Shown: one piece after another, positions 25,586 to 36,500 of the stretch
Position numbering within the stretch: the first letter of the stretch is position 1
Layout: each line of letters opens with the position of its first letter
Assembly (NCBI RefSeq): GCF_012641365.1
Contig: NZ_JABAIM010000001.1
Span: forward strand, 1,240,001-1,304,000
DNA from: Leeia aquatica
GTDB taxonomy: Bacteria > Pseudomonadota > Gammaproteobacteria > Burkholderiales > Leeiaceae
DNA length: 64,000 bases
Direction: 5' to 3'
Program-made: the position numbers and the translations under genes
Notes under the pieces: model-generated
Seen by the model: the letters and a program-made list of their open reading frames with translations, nothing else
Told to the model about the DNA's origin: nothing
The model's database searches: none

Positions 25586-25948
25586 TTACTTCTTGTTGGA
25601 AACGACCTTGACCGGACCCTTGCGAGTGCGCGCATTGGTGCGGGTACGCTGGCCGCGCACCGGCAAACCACGGCGATGACGCATGCCGCGGTAGCAGCCC
25701 AGGTCCATCAGTCGCTTGATGCTCATCGTCACTTCACGGCGCAGGTCACCTTCAACGGTGAACTTTGCGACTTCGTCACGCAGCTTTTCCATGTCAGCGT
25801 CGCTGACGTCCTTCATCTTGGTGCTGTAACCAACACCAGCCTTGTCACAAATCACCCGCGCACGAGTGCGGCCGATACCATAAATGGCGGTCAGCGCGAT
25901 CTCAGCATGCTGATGATTCGGAATATTTACGCCTGCAATACGGGCCAT
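25586..25948 (-). CDS. rpsM: 30S ribosomal protein S13
   Basis: 120 residues, [30 protein letters not shown], ending in the basic tail [16 protein letters not shown] that reaches the P site. First gene of the alpha operon; a near-consensus promoter lies in the 54-base gap upstream. Confidence 0.98.
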   Translation of the reverse strand: MARIAGVNIPNHQHAEIALTAIYGIGRTRARVICDKAGVGYSTKMKDVSDADMEKLRDEVAKFTVEGDLRREVTMSIKRLMDLGCYRGMRHRRGLPVRGQRTRTNARTRKGPVKVVSNKK

Positions 25949-25971
25949 GAAACACCCCTAAAAAATCAGTG

Positions 25972-26001
25972 ATTATAATCAAACAAACTTGTCAAGGTCA
26001 A
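25972..26001 (-). promoter_or_regulatory. Alpha-operon promoter upstream of rpsM
   Basis: On the minus strand: TTGACC (26001-25996), an 18-base spacer and TATAAT (25977-25972). A second TTGACA lies inside the spacer but is only 12 bases from the -10. The -10 is full consensus. The transcript would start about 16 bases before the rpsM start. Confidence 0.65.
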
Positions 26002-26002
26002 A

Positions 26003-26116
26003 TCAGCCTTGACGCTGCTTGTGCCGAGGGTCGCTGCAGATGACACGCACAACGCGGTTGCGACGAATCACTTTGCACTTGCGGCAAATTGGCTTAACAG
26101 AAGCTTGTACACGCAT
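26003..26116 (-). CDS. rpmJ: 50S ribosomal protein L36 (zinc-ribbon form)
   Basis: 37 residues, [20 protein letters not shown] and so on to HKQRQG. The Cys-x2-Cys, later Cys and His ligands mark the zinc-binding form of L36 rather than the zinc-free paralogue. It lies between infA and rpsM in the usual order; the promoter for rpsM begins right at its stop. Confidence 0.96.
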   Translation of the reverse strand: MRVQASVKPICRKCKVIRRNRVVRVICSDPRHKQRQG

Positions 26117-26143
26117 GATGAATTCCTACTCTCTATTGCCCGG

Positions 26144-26362
26144 TTACTTCGCCCGGAAAATGATCCGAGCCTTGCTCAGGTCATAAGGGGTCAGTTCAAC
26201 GGTTACCTTGTCGCCCGGCAGGATCTTGATGTAGTGCATACGCATCTTGCCGGAAATATGTCCCAGAATGACATGGCCGTTTTCGAGCTTCACCCGGAAC
26301 GTTGCATTGGGTAGGTTCTCAAGAACCTCGCCCTGCATCTGGATTGTTTCTTCCTTTGCCAT
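26144..26362 (-). CDS. infA: Translation initiation factor IF-1
   Basis: 72 residues forming one S1/OB fold: [43 protein letters not shown]-1 blocks the ribosomal A site during initiation. Placed between secY and rpmJ, an arrangement common in betaproteobacteria (in E. coli infA is elsewhere). Confidence 0.97.
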   Translation of the reverse strand: MAKEETIQMQGEVLENLPNATFRVKLENGHVILGHISGKMRMHYIKILPGDKVTVELTPYDLSKARIIFRAK

Positions 26363-26376
26363 TCAACCAACCCGTC

Positions 26377-27693
26377 TTAATTGGCGCCCTTGAAGTTGGC
26401 TTTCTTCAAGAGACTTTCGTATTGCTGGGACATCATCTGCGCCTGGACCTGAGCCATGAAGTCCATCGACACGACGACAACGATCAGGATTGACGTCCCC
26501 CCAAACAGGATCTGGGTATTCAGGGCACTGGACAGGAAGTCGGGGATCAAACACACCGCCACCATGTACAACGCACCCGTCAACGTCAACCGCAACACCA
26601 CCGCCTCAATGTAACGCCCGGTTTGCTCACCTGGACGCACACCTGGCAGTACGGCACCACTCTTCTTCAGGTTGTCTGCCATGTCCTTCGGGTTGAAGGT
26701 CAGGGCGGTATAGAAGTAGCTGAAGAAAATGATCGCAGCGGCAAACAACACCATATGCAACGGGCTACCCACCTGCATCATGCTGGAAATGTCTTTCAAC
26801 GCCAGCATCACCGGGTTTTCACTGTTACCCGCAAAACCGGTAATGGTCGTCGGGATCAACAGCAGGGTCGAGCCAAAGATGGCGGGCATCACACCCGACA
26901 TGTTGACCTTCAGCGGCATGTGGCTGGACTGCGCCTGCATCACCTTGTTGCCCACCTGACGGCGCTGATAGTTCACGATCAGCTTGCGCTGACCCCGCTC
27001 CACAAACACCACCGCAGCGACAACCAGCAAGGCAAACACCAGCAGCAGGATCGACCCCAGAATCCAGCGGGAATCGCTGGCAGCCAAGGTCAACACATGG
27101 CTGATGGCACCCGGCAGGCCCGACACAATACCCGCGGTGATCAACACCGAGATACCATTGCCCAGACCCCGTTCCGTAATCTGCTCACCCAGCCACATCA
27201 GGAACATCGAACCCGCAACCAGGCTCACCATGGTGGTCAGCACAAACTCTGCCGGGCTGACATTAGGCAAGCGCAGCGCCATTTGCGAGCGCGCCATGAA
27301 GAAGGCCCAGAACAGCGCCAGCACCAACGTCGCATAACGGGTGTACTGCGTAACCTTGCGGCGGCCTGCCTCACCATCTTTCTTCAGCTCCTTCAGCGAC
27401 GGCAGCATTTCTGCAGCCAGTTGCATCAGGATCGAAGCGGTGATGTAAGGCGAAATGCCCAACACGAACACCGACGCACGCTGTACCGCGCCGCCGGAGA
27501 ACATGTTGAACAAGCCAGCCAAACCGTTCTGGTTATCCGAGAACAGCTTGGCCAATTGCGCCGGATCGATGCCCGGAATCGGGATATAGGTCCCGATCCG
27601 GTACACAATCAAGGCCAGCAGCAAAAACCACAGCCGCTGCTTCAGGTCACCAAACTTGCCCGCAACAGCGGCCAACGGGTTTGCATTAGCCAT
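26377..27693 (-). CDS. secY: Preprotein translocase channel subunit SecY
   Basis: 438 residues with ten predicted membrane helices. Signatures GIDPAQLAKLF, GGAVQRASVFVLGISPYITASI (plug region) and the cytosolic-loop block VNYQRRQVGNKVMQAQSSHMPLKVN are present. It forms the Sec channel with SecE, encoded at 52819. Nine bases after rplO in the spc operon. Confidence 0.98.
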   Translation of the reverse strand: MANANPLAAVAGKFGDLKQRLWFLLLALIVYRIGTYIPIPGIDPAQLAKLFSDNQNGLAGLFNMFSGGAVQRASVFVLGISPYITASILMQLAAEMLPSLKELKKDGEAGRRKVTQYTRYATLVLALFWAFFMARSQMALRLPNVSPAEFVLTTMVSLVAGSMFLMWLGEQITERGLGNGISVLITAGIVSGLPGAISHVLTLAASDSRWILGSILLLVFALLVVAAVVFVERGQRKLIVNYQRRQVGNKVMQAQSSHMPLKVNMSGVMPAIFGSTLLLIPTTITGFAGNSENPVMLALKDISSMMQVGSPLHMVLFAAAIIFFSYFYTALTFNPKDMADNLKKSGAVLPGVRPGEQTGRYIEAVVLRLTLTGALYMVAVCLIPDFLSSALNTQILFGGTSILIVVVVSMDFMAQVQAQMMSQQYESLLKKANFKGAN

Positions 27694-27701
27694 GGTTGGT
27701 C

Positions 27702-28136
27702 TTATTCACCCACCGAGCCACCAGCAGCAACGATGGCTGCTGCTGCACCCTTGGTTGCCAGGACGCCGGACAGCTTGTAAGCGCGGTCAACCGTACCGGA
27801 CAGAACCAGCTTGGCACCCTTGGCACGGCCGGAAACCACACCGGCTTGCTTCAGGACCAGCAGATCCACATCGGTCACCGGCAGCTTGGCCAGCTCGGAC
27901 AGACGCACTTCCACCACATCGCCACGGGTCAGGGAGTTGAAACCGCGCTTCGGCAGGCGGCGTTGCAGCGGCATTTGACCGCCTTCAAAGCCCACCTTGT
28001 GAAAACCGCCGGAACGGGACTTCTGACCTTTGTGACCACGGCCAGCAGTCTTGCCCAGGCCGCTGCCGATACCGCGACCGACGCGACGCTTGGCGTGCTT
28101 GCTGCCTTCAGCCGGCTGAATCGTGTTCAAAAACAT
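27702..28136 (-). CDS. rplO: 50S ribosomal protein L15
   Basis: 144 residues. The glycine- and basic-rich N-terminus ([23 protein letters not shown]) is the L15 signature. It begins one base after the rpmD stop, indicating coupled translation. Confidence 0.97.
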   Translation of the reverse strand: MFLNTIQPAEGSKHAKRRVGRGIGSGLGKTAGRGHKGQKSRSGGFHKVGFEGGQMPLQRRLPKRGFNSLTRGDVVEVRLSELAKLPVTDVDLLVLKQAGVVSGRAKGAKLVLSGTVDRAYKLSGVLATKGAAAAIVAAGGSVGE

Positions 28137-28137
28137 G

Positions 28138-28323
28138 TTAACCCTCGCACTTCAGCAGGTAATGAACCTTGTTGATCATGCCGCGGTTTTCCGGGGTATC
28201 CAGCACCACAGCGCTGCTGCCGACCCGGCGCAGACCGAGGCCACGCACGCAGGCGCGGTGGGATTCCAGACGACCGATCAGGCTCTTGACCAAGGTCACC
28301 TTGATGGTTTTCTTGTCAGACAT
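28138..28323 (-). CDS. rpmD: 50S ribosomal protein L30
   Basis: 61 residues from [20 protein letters not shown] to LLKCEG. An open frame continues upstream, but ATG 28323 gives the conserved L30 start and lies four bases after rpsE. Confidence 0.96.
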   Translation of the reverse strand: MSDKKTIKVTLVKSLIGRLESHRACVRGLGLRRVGSSAVVLDTPENRGMINKVHYLLKCEG

Positions 28324-28327
28324 GGCC

Positions 28328-28834
28328 TTACCCCAGAATTTCTTCAACGGTCTTGCCGCGCTTGGCAGCAATGTCCGCAGCGGTCGACATGGCCAAGAGG
28401 CCATTGATCGTCGCACGAACCACGTTGTACGGATTGGTCGAACCGTGGCACTTGGCGGACACATTGTGCACGCCCATCACCTCGAATACGGCACGCATCG
28501 CGCCACCAGCCTTGATACCGGTACCATCAGGTGCCGGCTGGATCATCACGGTGGTTGCACCATGACGGCCCACAGCGGTGTGGTGGAAGGTACCATTCTT
28601 CATCGGCACCTTAGCCATCTTGCGACGTGCTTCTTCCATTGCCTTTTGCACGGCAACCGGCACTTCTTTCGACTTGCCCTTGCCCATGCCGATGCCACCG
28701 TCTCCGTCACCCACCACGGTCAGTGCAGCGAAGCCCAGAATACGGCCACCCTTCACCACCTTGGTCACACGGTTGACGGAGACCATCTTTTCGCGCAAAC
28801 CCTCGTTGCGATCGTCCATCTCAACTTTGGCCAT
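28328..28834 (-). CDS. rpsE: 30S ribosomal protein S5
   Basis: 168 residues with the S5 double-stranded-RNA-binding block [35 protein letters not shown] followed by the C-terminal domain. The spectinomycin-loop region looks unaltered. Between rplR and rpmD in the spc operon. Confidence 0.98.
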   Translation of the reverse strand: MAKVEMDDRNEGLREKMVSVNRVTKVVKGGRILGFAALTVVGDGDGGIGMGKGKSKEVPVAVQKAMEEARRKMAKVPMKNGTFHHTAVGRHGATTVMIQPAPDGTGIKAGGAMRAVFEVMGVHNVSAKCHGSTNPYNVVRATINGLLAMSTAADIAAKRGKTVEEILG

Positions 28835-28845
28835 GATTACCTCGA

Positions 28846-29199
28846 TTAGAACTCAAGACCGTTGGCGCGGGCTGCATCAGCCAGTGCCTTGATACGGCCG
28901 TGGTATTGGAAGCCAGAGCGGTCGAACGCAACCTGAGTGACGCCGGCAGCCTTCGCCTTTTCAGCGATACGCTGGCCGATCAGCTCTGCCGCTTTGATGT
29001 TGCCGCCATTGCTCAGCGACGTGCGCACATCCTTATCCAGCGAAGAGGCAGCAGCCAGCACTTCCGAGCCGTTAGCCGCAATGATCTGCGCGTAGATATG
29101 GGTGTTGCTACGGTACACCGTCAGGCGAACTTGCTTCTGCTCTGCAATGCGTGCACGGGTTTTGCGTGCGCGGCGCAGACGAGACTGTTTCTTATCCAT
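28846..29199 (-). CDS. rplR: 50S ribosomal protein L18
   Basis: 117 residues, [21 protein letters not shown] with the C-terminal block [26 protein letters not shown]. Binds 5S rRNA. Standard position between rplF and rpsE. Confidence 0.97.
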   Translation of the reverse strand: MDKKQSRLRRARKTRARIAEQKQVRLTVYRSNTHIYAQIIAANGSEVLAAASSLDKDVRTSLSNGGNIKAAELIGQRIAEKAKAAGVTQVAFDRSGFQYHGRIKALADAARANGLEF

Positions 29200-29212
29200 G
29201 ACCTGGCCCTAA

Positions 29213-29746
29213 TTATTTCTTCTTGGTTTCTTTGATCACCACCACCTCATCGGCGTAGCGGATCCCCTTGCCCTTGTAAGGCTCAGGAGAACGGTACGCG
29301 CGAATTTCGGCAGCAGTCTGACCAACACGCTGTTTGTCCGCACCCTTCAGCACAATTTCAGTCTGCGTCGGGGTTTCGGCCTTCACACCTTCCGGCAGCT
29401 TGTGTGCCACAGGGTGGGAGAAGCCCAGCGTCAGGTTCACCACGTCGCCGGCAGCAGCGGCACGGTAACCCACGCCAACCAGCTGCAGCTTGCGCTCGAA
29501 GCCCACGCTCACGCCTTTGACCATATTGGCCACCAGCGCGCGCAGCGTACCGGACATGGCACGTGCGTGACGGGTTTCTTCAGCCGCGGAAAACACCAGG
29601 TCATTACCGGTTTGTTCCACCTTGACTGCACCCGTCAGCGCCTGGCTCAGCGAACCGAGCGGGCCCTTGACGGTAATGTCGCCAGCGGTGATGGTTGCGC
29701 TCACGCCGCTAGGCAGGGCAACCGGATTCTTAGCTACTCGAGACAT
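29213..29746 (-). CDS. rplF: 50S ribosomal protein L6
   Basis: 177 residues, [19 protein letters not shown]; two alpha-beta domains and the C-terminal [20 protein letters not shown] signature. It lies close to the factor-binding centre of the 50S subunit. Confidence 0.98.
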   Translation of the reverse strand: MSRVAKNPVALPSGVSATITAGDITVKGPLGSLSQALTGAVKVEQTGNDLVFSAAEETRHARAMSGTLRALVANMVKGVSVGFERKLQLVGVGYRAAAAGDVVNLTLGFSHPVAHKLPEGVKAETPTQTEIVLKGADKQRVGQTAAEIRAYRSPEPYKGKGIRYADEVVVIKETKKK

Positions 29747-29758
29747 TCGCTTACCCCC

Positions 29759-30157
29759 TTATGCCACGACGCACAGCAGTTCGCCGCCGACGCCTTGTGC
29801 ACGGGCCTTGCGATCGGTCATCACGCCACGCGAGGTGGAAACGATGGCCACGCCCAGACCGTTCATCACGGTCGGCATGTCGTCACGGCCCTTATAAATC
29901 CGCAGACCAGGACGGGAAACGCGCTCGAGGCGCTCAATGACCGGGCGACCTGCGTAGTAACGCAGTTCGATGGTCAGAGTTTTCTTGTTACCCGCTTCAT
30001 CAGCCACGGAGAACGCATCCACATAGCCTTCGTCCTTCAGCACGGCGGCAATAGCCACCTTCAGGGAGGACGACGGCATTGCCACAGACGACTTGCCAGC
30101 CTGCTGGGCATTCCGGATGCGAGTCAGCATATCCGCAATCGGATCACTCATGCTCAT
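29759..30157 (-). CDS. rpsH: 30S ribosomal protein S8
   Basis: 132 residues, [22 protein letters not shown] to the conserved [28 protein letters not shown] second ATG two codons in is possible; GAGG upstream fits the first. S8 is the autogenous repressor of the spc operon in E. coli. Confidence 0.97.
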   Translation of the reverse strand: MSMSDPIADMLTRIRNAQQAGKSSVAMPSSSLKVAIAAVLKDEGYVDAFSVADEAGNKKTLTIELRYYAGRPVIERLERVSRPGLRIYKGRDDMPTVMNGLGVAIVSTSRGVMTDRKARAQGVGGELLCVVA

Positions 30158-30172
30158 TTGTACTTACCTCGC

Positions 30173-30478
30173 TTACCAGCTTGCTTTGGTCATGCCCGGC
30201 ACTTCGCCGCGGAAAGCTGCATCACGCAACTTGCTGCGACCCAGACCGAACTTGCGGAACACGCCACGCGCACGACCGGTGAGCTGGCAACGATTACGCA
30301 GACGCACCGGGCTGGAATTGCGCGGCAGCGCTTGCAGCTTGACGCGTGCGGCGAAACGTTCTTCTTCGCTCAGCGACTGGTTGTTGATGATGGCAATCAG
30401 CGCTTCGCGCTTGGCGGCAAACTTGGCCACCAGCTTTTCACGCTTTTCTTCACGGTTGATCAACGCCAACTTAGCCAT
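30173..30478 (-). CDS. rpsN: 30S ribosomal protein S14 (long, zinc-free form)
   Basis: 101 residues, [21 protein letters not shown], ending in [40 protein letters not shown]-like sequence. The zinc-ribbon Cys pairs of the short form are absent. Confidence 0.97.
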   Translation of the reverse strand: MAKLALINREEKREKLVAKFAAKREALIAIINNQSLSEEERFAARVKLQALPRNSSPVRLRNRCQLTGRARGVFRKFGLGRSKLRDAAFRGEVPGMTKASW

Positions 30479-30485
30479 GACGCCC

Positions 30486-31025
30486 TCAGTTCTTGAACGG
30501 GAAGCGGAACGCAGCCAGCAGAGCGCGAGCCTCGTCGTCCGTCTTCGCAGTAGTGGTAATGGTGATGTTCATGCCACGCAGTGCGTCGACCTTGTCGTAG
30601 TCGATTTCCGGGAACATGATCTGTTCCTTGACGCCCATGTTGTAGTTGCCACGGCCATCAAAGGACTTGGCAGACACACCACGGAAGTCGCGGATACGCG
30701 GCATGGCGATGGTCACCAGGCGATCCAGGAATTCATACATCCGCTCGCGGCGCAGGGTAACCTTGCAGCCCACCGGGTAGTTGTCACGAATCTTGAAGCC
30801 GGCAATCGACTTCTTCGACAAGGTCACCACCGGTTTCTGGCCAGCCAGCTTCTGCATGTCGGCCACGGCGAATTCCATCACCTTCTTGTCGGCAACCGCT
30901 TCACCCACACCCATGTTCAGGGTGATCTTTTCGATCCGCGGCACTTCCATGATCGACTTGTAGCCGAACTGTTTAATCAGTTCCGGCACCACCGTCGACT
31001 TGTAGTAATCGTACAGACGCGCCAT
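30486..31025 (-). CDS. rplE: 50S ribosomal protein L5
   Basis: 179 residues, full length, with [19 protein letters not shown] and the [28 protein letters not shown] block. Binds 5S rRNA and contacts the P-site tRNA. Two bases after rplX. Confidence 0.98.
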   Translation of the reverse strand: MARLYDYYKSTVVPELIKQFGYKSIMEVPRIEKITLNMGVGEAVADKKVMEFAVADMQKLAGQKPVVTLSKKSIAGFKIRDNYPVGCKVTLRRERMYEFLDRLVTIAMPRIRDFRGVSAKSFDGRGNYNMGVKEQIMFPEIDYDKVDALRGMNITITTTAKTDDEARALLAAFRFPFKN

Positions 31026-31027
31026 CT

Positions 31028-31345
31028 TTACGCCCCAACCTGTTCGCCATTGGACTTGAAGACACGCACTTTCTTGCCATCTTCAAGCAGCTTGAAGCCG
31101 ACGCGGTCGGCCTTCTGCGTTGCCGGGTTGAACAGCGCCACGTTCGAAGCGTGCAGCGGCTTTTCAACAGCAACAATCCCGCCAGCCACACCCTTGACCG
31201 GGTTCGGCTTGACGTGTTTCTTGGCAACGTTCACACCCTCGACGACGATATAGCCATCGGCCTGAACCACCTTCACGGTGCCACGCTTGCCCTTGTCTTT
31301 ACCGACGATCACGATGACATCGTCGCCTTTGCGAATTTTCTGCAT
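31028..31345 (-). CDS. rplX: 50S ribosomal protein L24
   Basis: 105 residues. The KOW motif is in [22 protein letters not shown], followed by [14 protein letters not shown]. Early 50S assembly protein; second gene of the spc operon. Confidence 0.97.
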   Translation of the reverse strand: MQKIRKGDDVIVIVGKDKGKRGTVKVVQADGYIVVEGVNVAKKHVKPNPVKGVAGGIVAVEKPLHASNVALFNPATQKADRVGFKLLEDGKKVRVFKSNGEQVGA

Positions 31346-31354
31346 GGTGACCTC

Positions 31355-31723
31355 TTAGATAACTTCCGGCGCCAGCGAAACAATCTTCATGAAGCGCTCG
31401 GTACGCAGCTCACGCGTCACCGGCCCGAAAATCCGGGTACCGATCGGCTCGAGCTTGTTGTTCAGCAGCACAGCGGCGTTGCTGTCGAACTTCACCAGGG
31501 AACCGTCAGCACGACGAACGCCCTTGGCAGTACGCACCACCACAGCACTGTAAACATCGCCCTTCTTGACACGACCACGCGGCGCCGCATCCTTGATCGA
31601 CACCTTGATGATGTCGCCAATGGTTGCATAACGACGCTTGGAGCCGCCGAGCACCTTGATGCACATTACAGAGCGTGCACCGGTGTTATCCGCGACATCG
31701 AGTCGGGTTTGCATTTGAATCAT
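31355..31723 (-). CDS. rplN: 50S ribosomal protein L14
   Basis: 122 residues from [21 protein letters not shown] to APEVI, the exact family length; the open frame upstream is not coding. First gene of the spc operon, behind its own promoter and a structured leader of about 100 bases. Confidence 0.98.
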   Translation of the reverse strand: MIQMQTRLDVADNTGARSVMCIKVLGGSKRRYATIGDIIKVSIKDAAPRGRVKKGDVYSAVVVRTAKGVRRADGSLVKFDSNAAVLLNNKLEPIGTRIFGPVTRELRTERFMKIVSLAPEVI

Positions 31724-31794
31724 GGTATTTAAACTCCAACTTATTCCGTTTGCGACAATCGCAGCCGGCCAGTTTTGGACCCCGTAGAAAGGGG

Positions 31795-31818
31795 TGTGGC
31801 GCGGATAGCCGCGCCACA
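31795..31818 (-). promoter_or_regulatory. Perfect 10-bp hairpin in the rplN leader
   Basis: TGTGGCGCGG, four-base loop, CCGCGCCACA. It would sit within the first few bases of the spc transcript. No U-tract follows, so it is more likely a 5' stabiliser or protein site than a terminator. A second, weaker stem (GGGG with CCCC) lies just downstream. Confidence 0.6.
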
Positions 31819-31828
31819 AAGAACCGGC

Positions 31829-31857
31829 ATTCTAAAGCAAACGGAATCGGTTTGCAA
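31829..31857 (-). promoter_or_regulatory. spc-operon promoter upstream of rplN
   Basis: Minus strand: TTGCAA (31857-31852), 17-base spacer, TAGAAT (31834-31829). It lies in the 142-base gap between rpsQ and rplN, where the E. coli spc promoter also lies. The same hexamers and spacing recur before rplC. Confidence 0.7.
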
Positions 31858-31865
31858 TAGAAATA

Positions 31866-32123
31866 TCAGCGAGCTTTCTCAACCAGCTGCTTCACGGTCC
31901 ATGCTTTGGTCCGGGAGATCGGGCGGCACTCTTCAATCACCACCACGTCACCAATACCATACTCGTTGTTTTCGTCATGTGCGTGATACTTCTTCGACAG
32001 ACGAATCACCTTGCCATACAGCGGGTGCTTCACGCGACGTTCGACCAGGACCGTAACGGTCTTGTTCATCTTGTCGCTGACAACACGACCGGTCAGCGAG
32101 CGGTTAACTTTCACATCAGTCAT
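31866..32123 (-). CDS. rpsQ: 30S ribosomal protein S17
   Basis: 85 residues, [22 protein letters not shown], an OB fold with [21 protein letters not shown]. An in-frame ATG six codons upstream is unlikely because the family starts here. Last gene of the S10 operon. Confidence 0.96.
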   Translation of the reverse strand: MTDVKVNRSLTGRVVSDKMNKTVTVLVERRVKHPLYGKVIRLSKKYHAHDENNEYGIGDVVVIEECRPISRTKAWTVKQLVEKAR

Positions 32124-32124
32124 G

Positions 32125-32313
32125 TTATTCCGCCTTTTCACGCAGAAGGGTACGAACGCGAGCGATGTCGCGGCGTACGTTCTTCAGTTCGCTGGTCTTG
32201 GCCAGTTGCTGAGTGGCATGCTGCATACGCAGGCCAAATTGCGCCTTCAGCAGCGACAGCAGTTCTTCCTGCAGCTCTGCCGGGCTTTTTGCACGCAGTT
32301 CAGAGGCTTTCAT
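32125..32313 (-). CDS. rpmC: 50S ribosomal protein L29
   Basis: 62 residues, [31 protein letters not shown], a helical hairpin at the exit tunnel where chaperones and SRP dock. Starts with a 4-base overlap (ATGA) with rplP. Confidence 0.96.
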   Translation of the reverse strand: MKASELRAKSPAELQEELLSLLKAQFGLRMQHATQQLAKTSELKNVRRDIARVRTLLREKAE

Positions 32314-32729
32314 TGTTGACCCACCATTCTGACCACAAAGGTCGTCAGGAACGGCAGCTTGGCTGCCGCCAGACGGAAGGCTTCGCGGGCAACTTCTTCG
32401 CTCACGCCGTCCATCTCATACAACACCTTGCCCGGCTGGATTTCTGCAACCCAGTATTCCGGACTACCCTTACCGTTACCCATCCGCACTTCAGCCGGCT
32501 TGGAGGAGATCGGCTTGTCCGGGAACACACGGATCCAGATACGGCCACCGCGCTTGATGTAACGGGTCATCGCACGACGGGCAGCTTCGATCTGACGCGC
32601 GGTCAGACGGCCACGGCCGGTCGCCTTCAGGCCGAATTCGCCAAAGTTGACGTTCGTGCCACGGGTCGCGATACCCTTGTTGCGACCCTTCTGTTGCTTG
32701 CGGAACTTAGTCCTAGTTGGCTGCAGCAT
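32310..32729 (-). CDS. rplP: 50S ribosomal protein L16
   Basis: 139 residues from [20 protein letters not shown]. The [23 protein letters not shown] core and RMGNGKG loop are intact. ATG 32729 lies 17 bases inside the 3' end of rpsC; the longer open frame upstream is rpsC read out of frame. Confidence 0.96.
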   Translation of the reverse strand: MLQPTRTKFRKQQKGRNKGIATRGTNVNFGEFGLKATGRGRLTARQIEAARRAMTRYIKRGGRIWIRVFPDKPISSKPAEVRMGNGKGSPEYWVAEIQPGKVLYEMDGVSEEVAREAFRLAAAKLPFLTTFVVRMVGQQ

Positions 32730-33420
32730 GTTTAGCCCCCGGCTTGCGAGATTTCTTTTCCGGCTCGGCAGGTGCAGCCACTTGAACCGGCTGGCTACCC
32801 ATTTCGCCCTTGTAAACCCAAACCTTGATACCGATGATGCCGTAAGTGGTCTTGGCTTCAGACACGGCATAGTCGATGTCGGCACGCAGGGTGTGCAGCG
32901 GCACACGGCCTTCGCGGTACCATTCGGTACGGGCAATTTCGATACCGTTCAGACGGCCAGCGCTCATGATCTTGATGCCCTGGGCACCCAGACGCATGGC
33001 GTTTTGCATGGCACGCTTCATGGCACGACGGAACATCACGCGCTTTTCCAGCTGCGCAGCAATGTTGTCAGCAATCAGCTGAGCATCGGTTTCCGGCTTG
33101 CGGACTTCTTCGATGTTGACGTGCACCGGCACGCCCAGCATCTTTTGCAGTGCGCTGCGCAGACCTTCGATGTCCTCGCCCTTCTTGCCGATCACCACGC
33201 CCGGACGGGCGCTGAAAATGGTGATCTTGGCGTTCTTGGCAGGACGCTCGATGACAACGCGGCTCACGGCTGCGTGGCTGAGCTTCTTCTTCAGGTACTC
33301 ACGTACCTGCAGGTCTTCGTTCAGCATCTTGCCGAAGTTACGGCTGCTGGCGTACCACTTGGAAGCCCAGTTTTTGGTAACGGCCAGCCGGAACCCGGTC
33401 GGATGAATTTTCTGTCCCAT
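32713..33420 (-). CDS. rpsC: 30S ribosomal protein S3
   Basis: 235 residues, [24 protein letters not shown]. The KH domain has [15 protein letters not shown] with the GxxG-type loop; the C-terminal tail is Lys/Ala-rich. Part of the mRNA entry channel. Overlaps rplP by 17 bases. Confidence 0.98.
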   Translation of the reverse strand: MGQKIHPTGFRLAVTKNWASKWYASSRNFGKMLNEDLQVREYLKKKLSHAAVSRVVIERPAKNAKITIFSARPGVVIGKKGEDIEGLRSALQKMLGVPVHVNIEEVRKPETDAQLIADNIAAQLEKRVMFRRAMKRAMQNAMRLGAQGIKIMSAGRLNGIEIARTEWYREGRVPLHTLRADIDYAVSEAKTTYGIIGIKVWVYKGEMGSQPVQVAAPAEPEKKSRKPGAKHAAAN

Positions 33421-33429
33421 GGCTATTCC

Positions 33430-33759
33430 TTATTCACCAACAGTCAGCGTAACGTGACACGTCTGCTTCTCGATGCGGTTCCCACGGCCCTTTGCACGGG
33501 CGGAGAAACGCTTCAGGGAAGGACCCTTGTCCACGTAGATCGTGGTGATCTTCAACGTGTCAATGTCAGCGCCTTCGTTATGCTCGGCGTTGGCAATCGC
33601 GGATTCCAGCAGCGCGCGAATCAGGGTGGCACCCTTCTTCGGCGAGAACTGCAGGATGTTCAAAGCCTGGTCCACGGACTTGCCACGGACCAGATCAGCC
33701 ACCAGACGGCATTTTTGCGCCGAGAGGCGAGCATTCTTCAATACAGCAGAAACTTGCAT
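33430..33759 (-). CDS. rplV: 50S ribosomal protein L22
   Basis: 109 residues with [23 protein letters not shown] and the tunnel beta-hairpin region [21 protein letters not shown]. The hairpin shows no duplication of the kind that confers macrolide resistance. Confidence 0.97.
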   Translation of the reverse strand: MQVSAVLKNARLSAQKCRLVADLVRGKSVDQALNILQFSPKKGATLIRALLESAIANAEHNEGADIDTLKITTIYVDKGPSLKRFSARAKGRGNRIEKQTCHVTLTVGE

Positions 33760-33768
33760 GACGCCCCC

Positions 33769-34044
33769 TTAGCGCTTTGCCTTCTTGTCGGCAGCGTGAC
33801 CCTTGAACGTACGGGTCAGCGCGAATTCGCCGAGCTTGTGGCCAACCATGTTTTCGTTCACGTACACCGGAACGTGCTGACGACCGTTATGAACGGCGAT
33901 GGTCAGGCCCACGAAATCCGGCAGAACGGTGGAACGACGAGACCAGGTCTTGATCGGGCGCTTGTCGTTGGTCGCGCGCACGGTCTCGACTTTCTTGAGC
34001 AGGTGACCGTCAACAAACGGGCCCTTTTTAATGGAACGTGCCAT
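33769..34044 (-). CDS. rpsS: 30S ribosomal protein S19
   Basis: 91 residues, [18 protein letters not shown] to [15 protein letters not shown]. Sits in the 30S head at the subunit interface. Standard position between rplB and rplV. Confidence 0.98.
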   Translation of the reverse strand: MARSIKKGPFVDGHLLKKVETVRATNDKRPIKTWSRRSTVLPDFVGLTIAVHNGRQHVPVYVNENMVGHKLGEFALTRTFKGHAADKKAKR

Positions 34045-34049
34045 GTTGA

Positions 34050-34883
34050 TTACCCTTTATTCGAGAAGCGGCGACGTACGATCATGCCGGTAGTCCGCTT
34101 GTTGCTGCGGGTACGCAGGCCCTTGGTCTTCTGACCCCACGGGCTGACCGGATGACGACCAGCGGAGGTACGACCTTCACCACCACCATGCGGGTGGTCG
34201 ATCGGGTTCATCGCCACACCGCGAACGGTCGGGCGAATACCACGCCAACGGATGGCGCCGGCCTTGCCGTAGGAGCGCAGGCTGTGCTCTTCGTGACCCA
34301 CTTCACCGATGGTCGCGCGGCAGTCCACGTGCACCTTGCGGATTTCGCCAGAGCGCAGACGCAGCTGAGCGTACAGGCCTTCGCGAGCCAGCAGCTGTAC
34401 CGAAGTACCGGCGGAGCGAGCCAGCTGGGCACCCTTGCCCGGGCGCATTTCCACCAGGCAAATGGTGGTACCCACCGGGATGTTGCGCAGCGGCAGGGCG
34501 TTACCTACCTTGATCGGGGCTTCAGAGCCGCTGATCAGCTGTGCACCCACCTTCAGGCCTTTGTTGGCCACCACGTAGCGACGTTCGCCGTCGGCGTAGC
34601 ACACCAGCGCAATGTGGGCGGTACGGTTAGGATCGTACTCGATGGTTTCCACAGTTGCCGGGATGCCATCCTTGTTGCGACGGAAGTCGATCACGCGGTA
34701 ATGGTGCTTGTGACCACCGCCACGATGACGGGTGGTGATATGACCGTTGTTGTTACGGCCGGACTTCTGCGACTGGCTTTCCAGCAGCGCAGCGTGCGGG
34801 CGACCCTTGTGCAGACCCGGGGTCACGACCTTGACAACGGCACGGCGACCAGCGGAAGTCGGTTTTACTTTAACGATAGCCAT
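34050..34883 (-). CDS. rplB: 50S ribosomal protein L2
   Basis: 277 residues. [35 protein letters not shown] and [26 protein letters not shown] carry the conserved His of the peptidyl-transferase-proximal loop. Full family length. Confidence 0.98.
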   Translation of the reverse strand: MAIVKVKPTSAGRRAVVKVVTPGLHKGRPHAALLESQSQKSGRNNNGHITTRHRGGGHKHHYRVIDFRRNKDGIPATVETIEYDPNRTAHIALVCYADGERRYVVANKGLKVGAQLISGSEAPIKVGNALPLRNIPVGTTICLVEMRPGKGAQLARSAGTSVQLLAREGLYAQLRLRSGEIRKVHVDCRATIGEVGHEEHSLRSYGKAGAIRWRGIRPTVRGVAMNPIDHPHGGGEGRTSAGRHPVSPWGQKTKGLRTRSNKRTTGMIVRRRFSNKG

Positions 34884-34893
34884 TATGGACTCC

Positions 34894-35196
34894 TTATTCG
34901 CCAGCCGCGAAGTTGATTTCCTGGCCCGGCTTCAGGCACACGAAGGCCTTCTTCCAGTCCTTGCGGCGACCCATGACCTTGCCGAAGCGCTTTTGCTTGC
35001 CCTTCATGTTGGCCACTTGCACCGATTCAACTTGCACCTTGAACAGCAGTTCGACTGCCGCCTTGATTTCCGGCTTGGTAGCATCCTTCACCACCTTGAA
35101 CACCACTTGCTCGAACTTGTCGGCCAAGCGGGTGCTCTTCTCGGAAATCTGCGGAGCCAGCAGCACTTGCATCAGACGTTCTTGATTAAAGCTCAT
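34894..35196 (-). CDS. rplW: 50S ribosomal protein L23
   Basis: 100 residues, [30 protein letters not shown] 35196 overlaps the rplD stop as ATGA; an ATG three codons earlier is possible but less likely. Exit-tunnel docking site for trigger factor and SRP. Confidence 0.95.
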   Translation of the reverse strand: MSFNQERLMQVLLAPQISEKSTRLADKFEQVVFKVVKDATKPEIKAAVELLFKVQVESVQVANMKGKQKRFGKVMGRRKDWKKAFVCLKPGQEINFAAGE

Positions 35197-35813
35197 GCCA
35201 GCCACTCCTCAAACTGCTTCACCGCTTCACGGGTCAGCACAACCTTGTCAAAGCGCACCAGGCTCACCGGATCTGCTTCGGGCACTTCCAGCACCAGGGC
35301 GGACACCACGTTGCGAGAAGCCAAGAACAGGTTTTCGGTGATTTCGTGCGACACCAGCAGGACGTTTTCCAGACCCATGGCTTTCAGCTTGCCCACGAAT
35401 TCCTTGGTCTTCGGCGCATCGATTGCCAGCGCATCCAGAACCAGCAGGCGGTCTTCACGCACCAGCTGCGACAGGATGGCGGCCACACCGGCGCGGTACA
35501 TCTTGCGGTTCACCTTCTGGGTGAAGTTTTCTTCCGGCAGGTTCGGGAAAATCTTGCCACCGCCACGCCAGATCGGGCTGGAAGCACGACCGGCACGAGC
35601 GCGACCCGTACCCTTCTGGCGCCAGGGCTTGCGATTGGACTTTGCCACTTCGCTACGACCCTTTTGCGCACGGTTACCGCTACGGCCGTTGGCACGGTAA
35701 GCGGTCACCAGCTGGTGCACCAGATCTTCATTGTAATCACGGCCAAACAGGGCGTCGGAAGCTGTCAGCGACCCCACCACTGCACCGGTATCATTGATAA
35801 CTTTCAGTTCCAT
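35193..35813 (-). CDS. rplD: 50S ribosomal protein L4
   Basis: 206 residues with [44 protein letters not shown], the tunnel loop. In E. coli L4 represses its own S10 operon; the leader used there lies before rpsJ, whereas here rplC seems to be the first gene behind a promoter. Start overlaps the rplC stop by one base (TAATG). Confidence 0.97.
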   Translation of the reverse strand: MELKVINDTGAVVGSLTASDALFGRDYNEDLVHQLVTAYRANGRSGNRAQKGRSEVAKSNRKPWRQKGTGRARAGRASSPIWRGGGKIFPNLPEENFTQKVNRKMYRAGVAAILSQLVREDRLLVLDALAIDAPKTKEFVGKLKAMGLENVLLVSHEITENLFLASRNVVSALVLEVPEADPVSLVRFDKVVLTREAVKQFEEWLA

Positions 35814-36457
35814 TACGCACCCGCCTTCACACTGGGACGTACCACCACGCTGCCACCCTTGGAGCCTGGCACCGCACCCTTCACCAGCAGCAATTGACGC
35901 TCAGCGTCAACCCGCACCACTTCCAGGCACTGCACGGTACGCTTCACGTTACCGTACTGACCGGCCATTTTCTTGCCCGGCAGCACGCGACCCGGATCCT
36001 GCGCCTGACCGATGGAGCCCGGCGTATTGTGGGAGCGGGAGTTACCGTGGGAAGCACGGTTGGAAGAGAAGTTGTGACGCTTGATCACACCGGAGAAGCC
36101 CTTACCTTGGGTGGTACCGGTCACATCGACCAGCTGACCCGAAGCAAACAGCTCAACCGACAGGGCCTGACCCGGCTGGAAAGAAGCCAGCGCGTCAGCG
36201 GCCACGCGGAACTCGGCCAGTTCCTGCGCTGCTTCAACCCCAGCCTTGGCCAGGTGACCAGCCAATGCCTTGTTGATACGGCTGGCTTTTTGCTCGCCCA
36301 CTGCAATTTGCAGGGCGGCATAGCCATCCACATCCGGGGTCTTGATTTGCGCAATACGGTTGTGCGACAGATCCAGCACCGTTACCGGGATGGTTGCACC
36401 ATCATCGGTAAAAATGCGGGTCATGCCGACCTTGCGACCGACAAGTCCTAAACTCAT
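35813..36457 (-). CDS. rplC: 50S ribosomal protein L3
   Basis: 214 residues, [20 protein letters not shown], with the peptidyl-transferase-reaching loop region [38 protein letters not shown] precedes the ATG. Separated from rpsJ by a 94-base gap holding an overlapping promoter and terminator. Confidence 0.98.
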   Translation of the reverse strand: MSLGLVGRKVGMTRIFTDDGATIPVTVLDLSHNRIAQIKTPDVDGYAALQIAVGEQKASRINKALAGHLAKAGVEAAQELAEFRVAADALASFQPGQALSVELFASGQLVDVTGTTQGKGFSGVIKRHNFSSNRASHGNSRSHNTPGSIGQAQDPGRVLPGKKMAGQYGNVKRTVQCLEVVRVDAERQLLLVKGAVPGSKGGSVVVRPSVKAGA

Positions 36458-36500
36458 AATAATTTCCTTTTCAGGCTCGGTTACGATTGACCGAAAAATG

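Noticed and set aside
25990-26001. TTGACA as the -35 for the alpha-operon promoter
   Set aside because: It is only 12 bases from the TATAAT; the overlapping TTGACC at 18 bases is the better partner.
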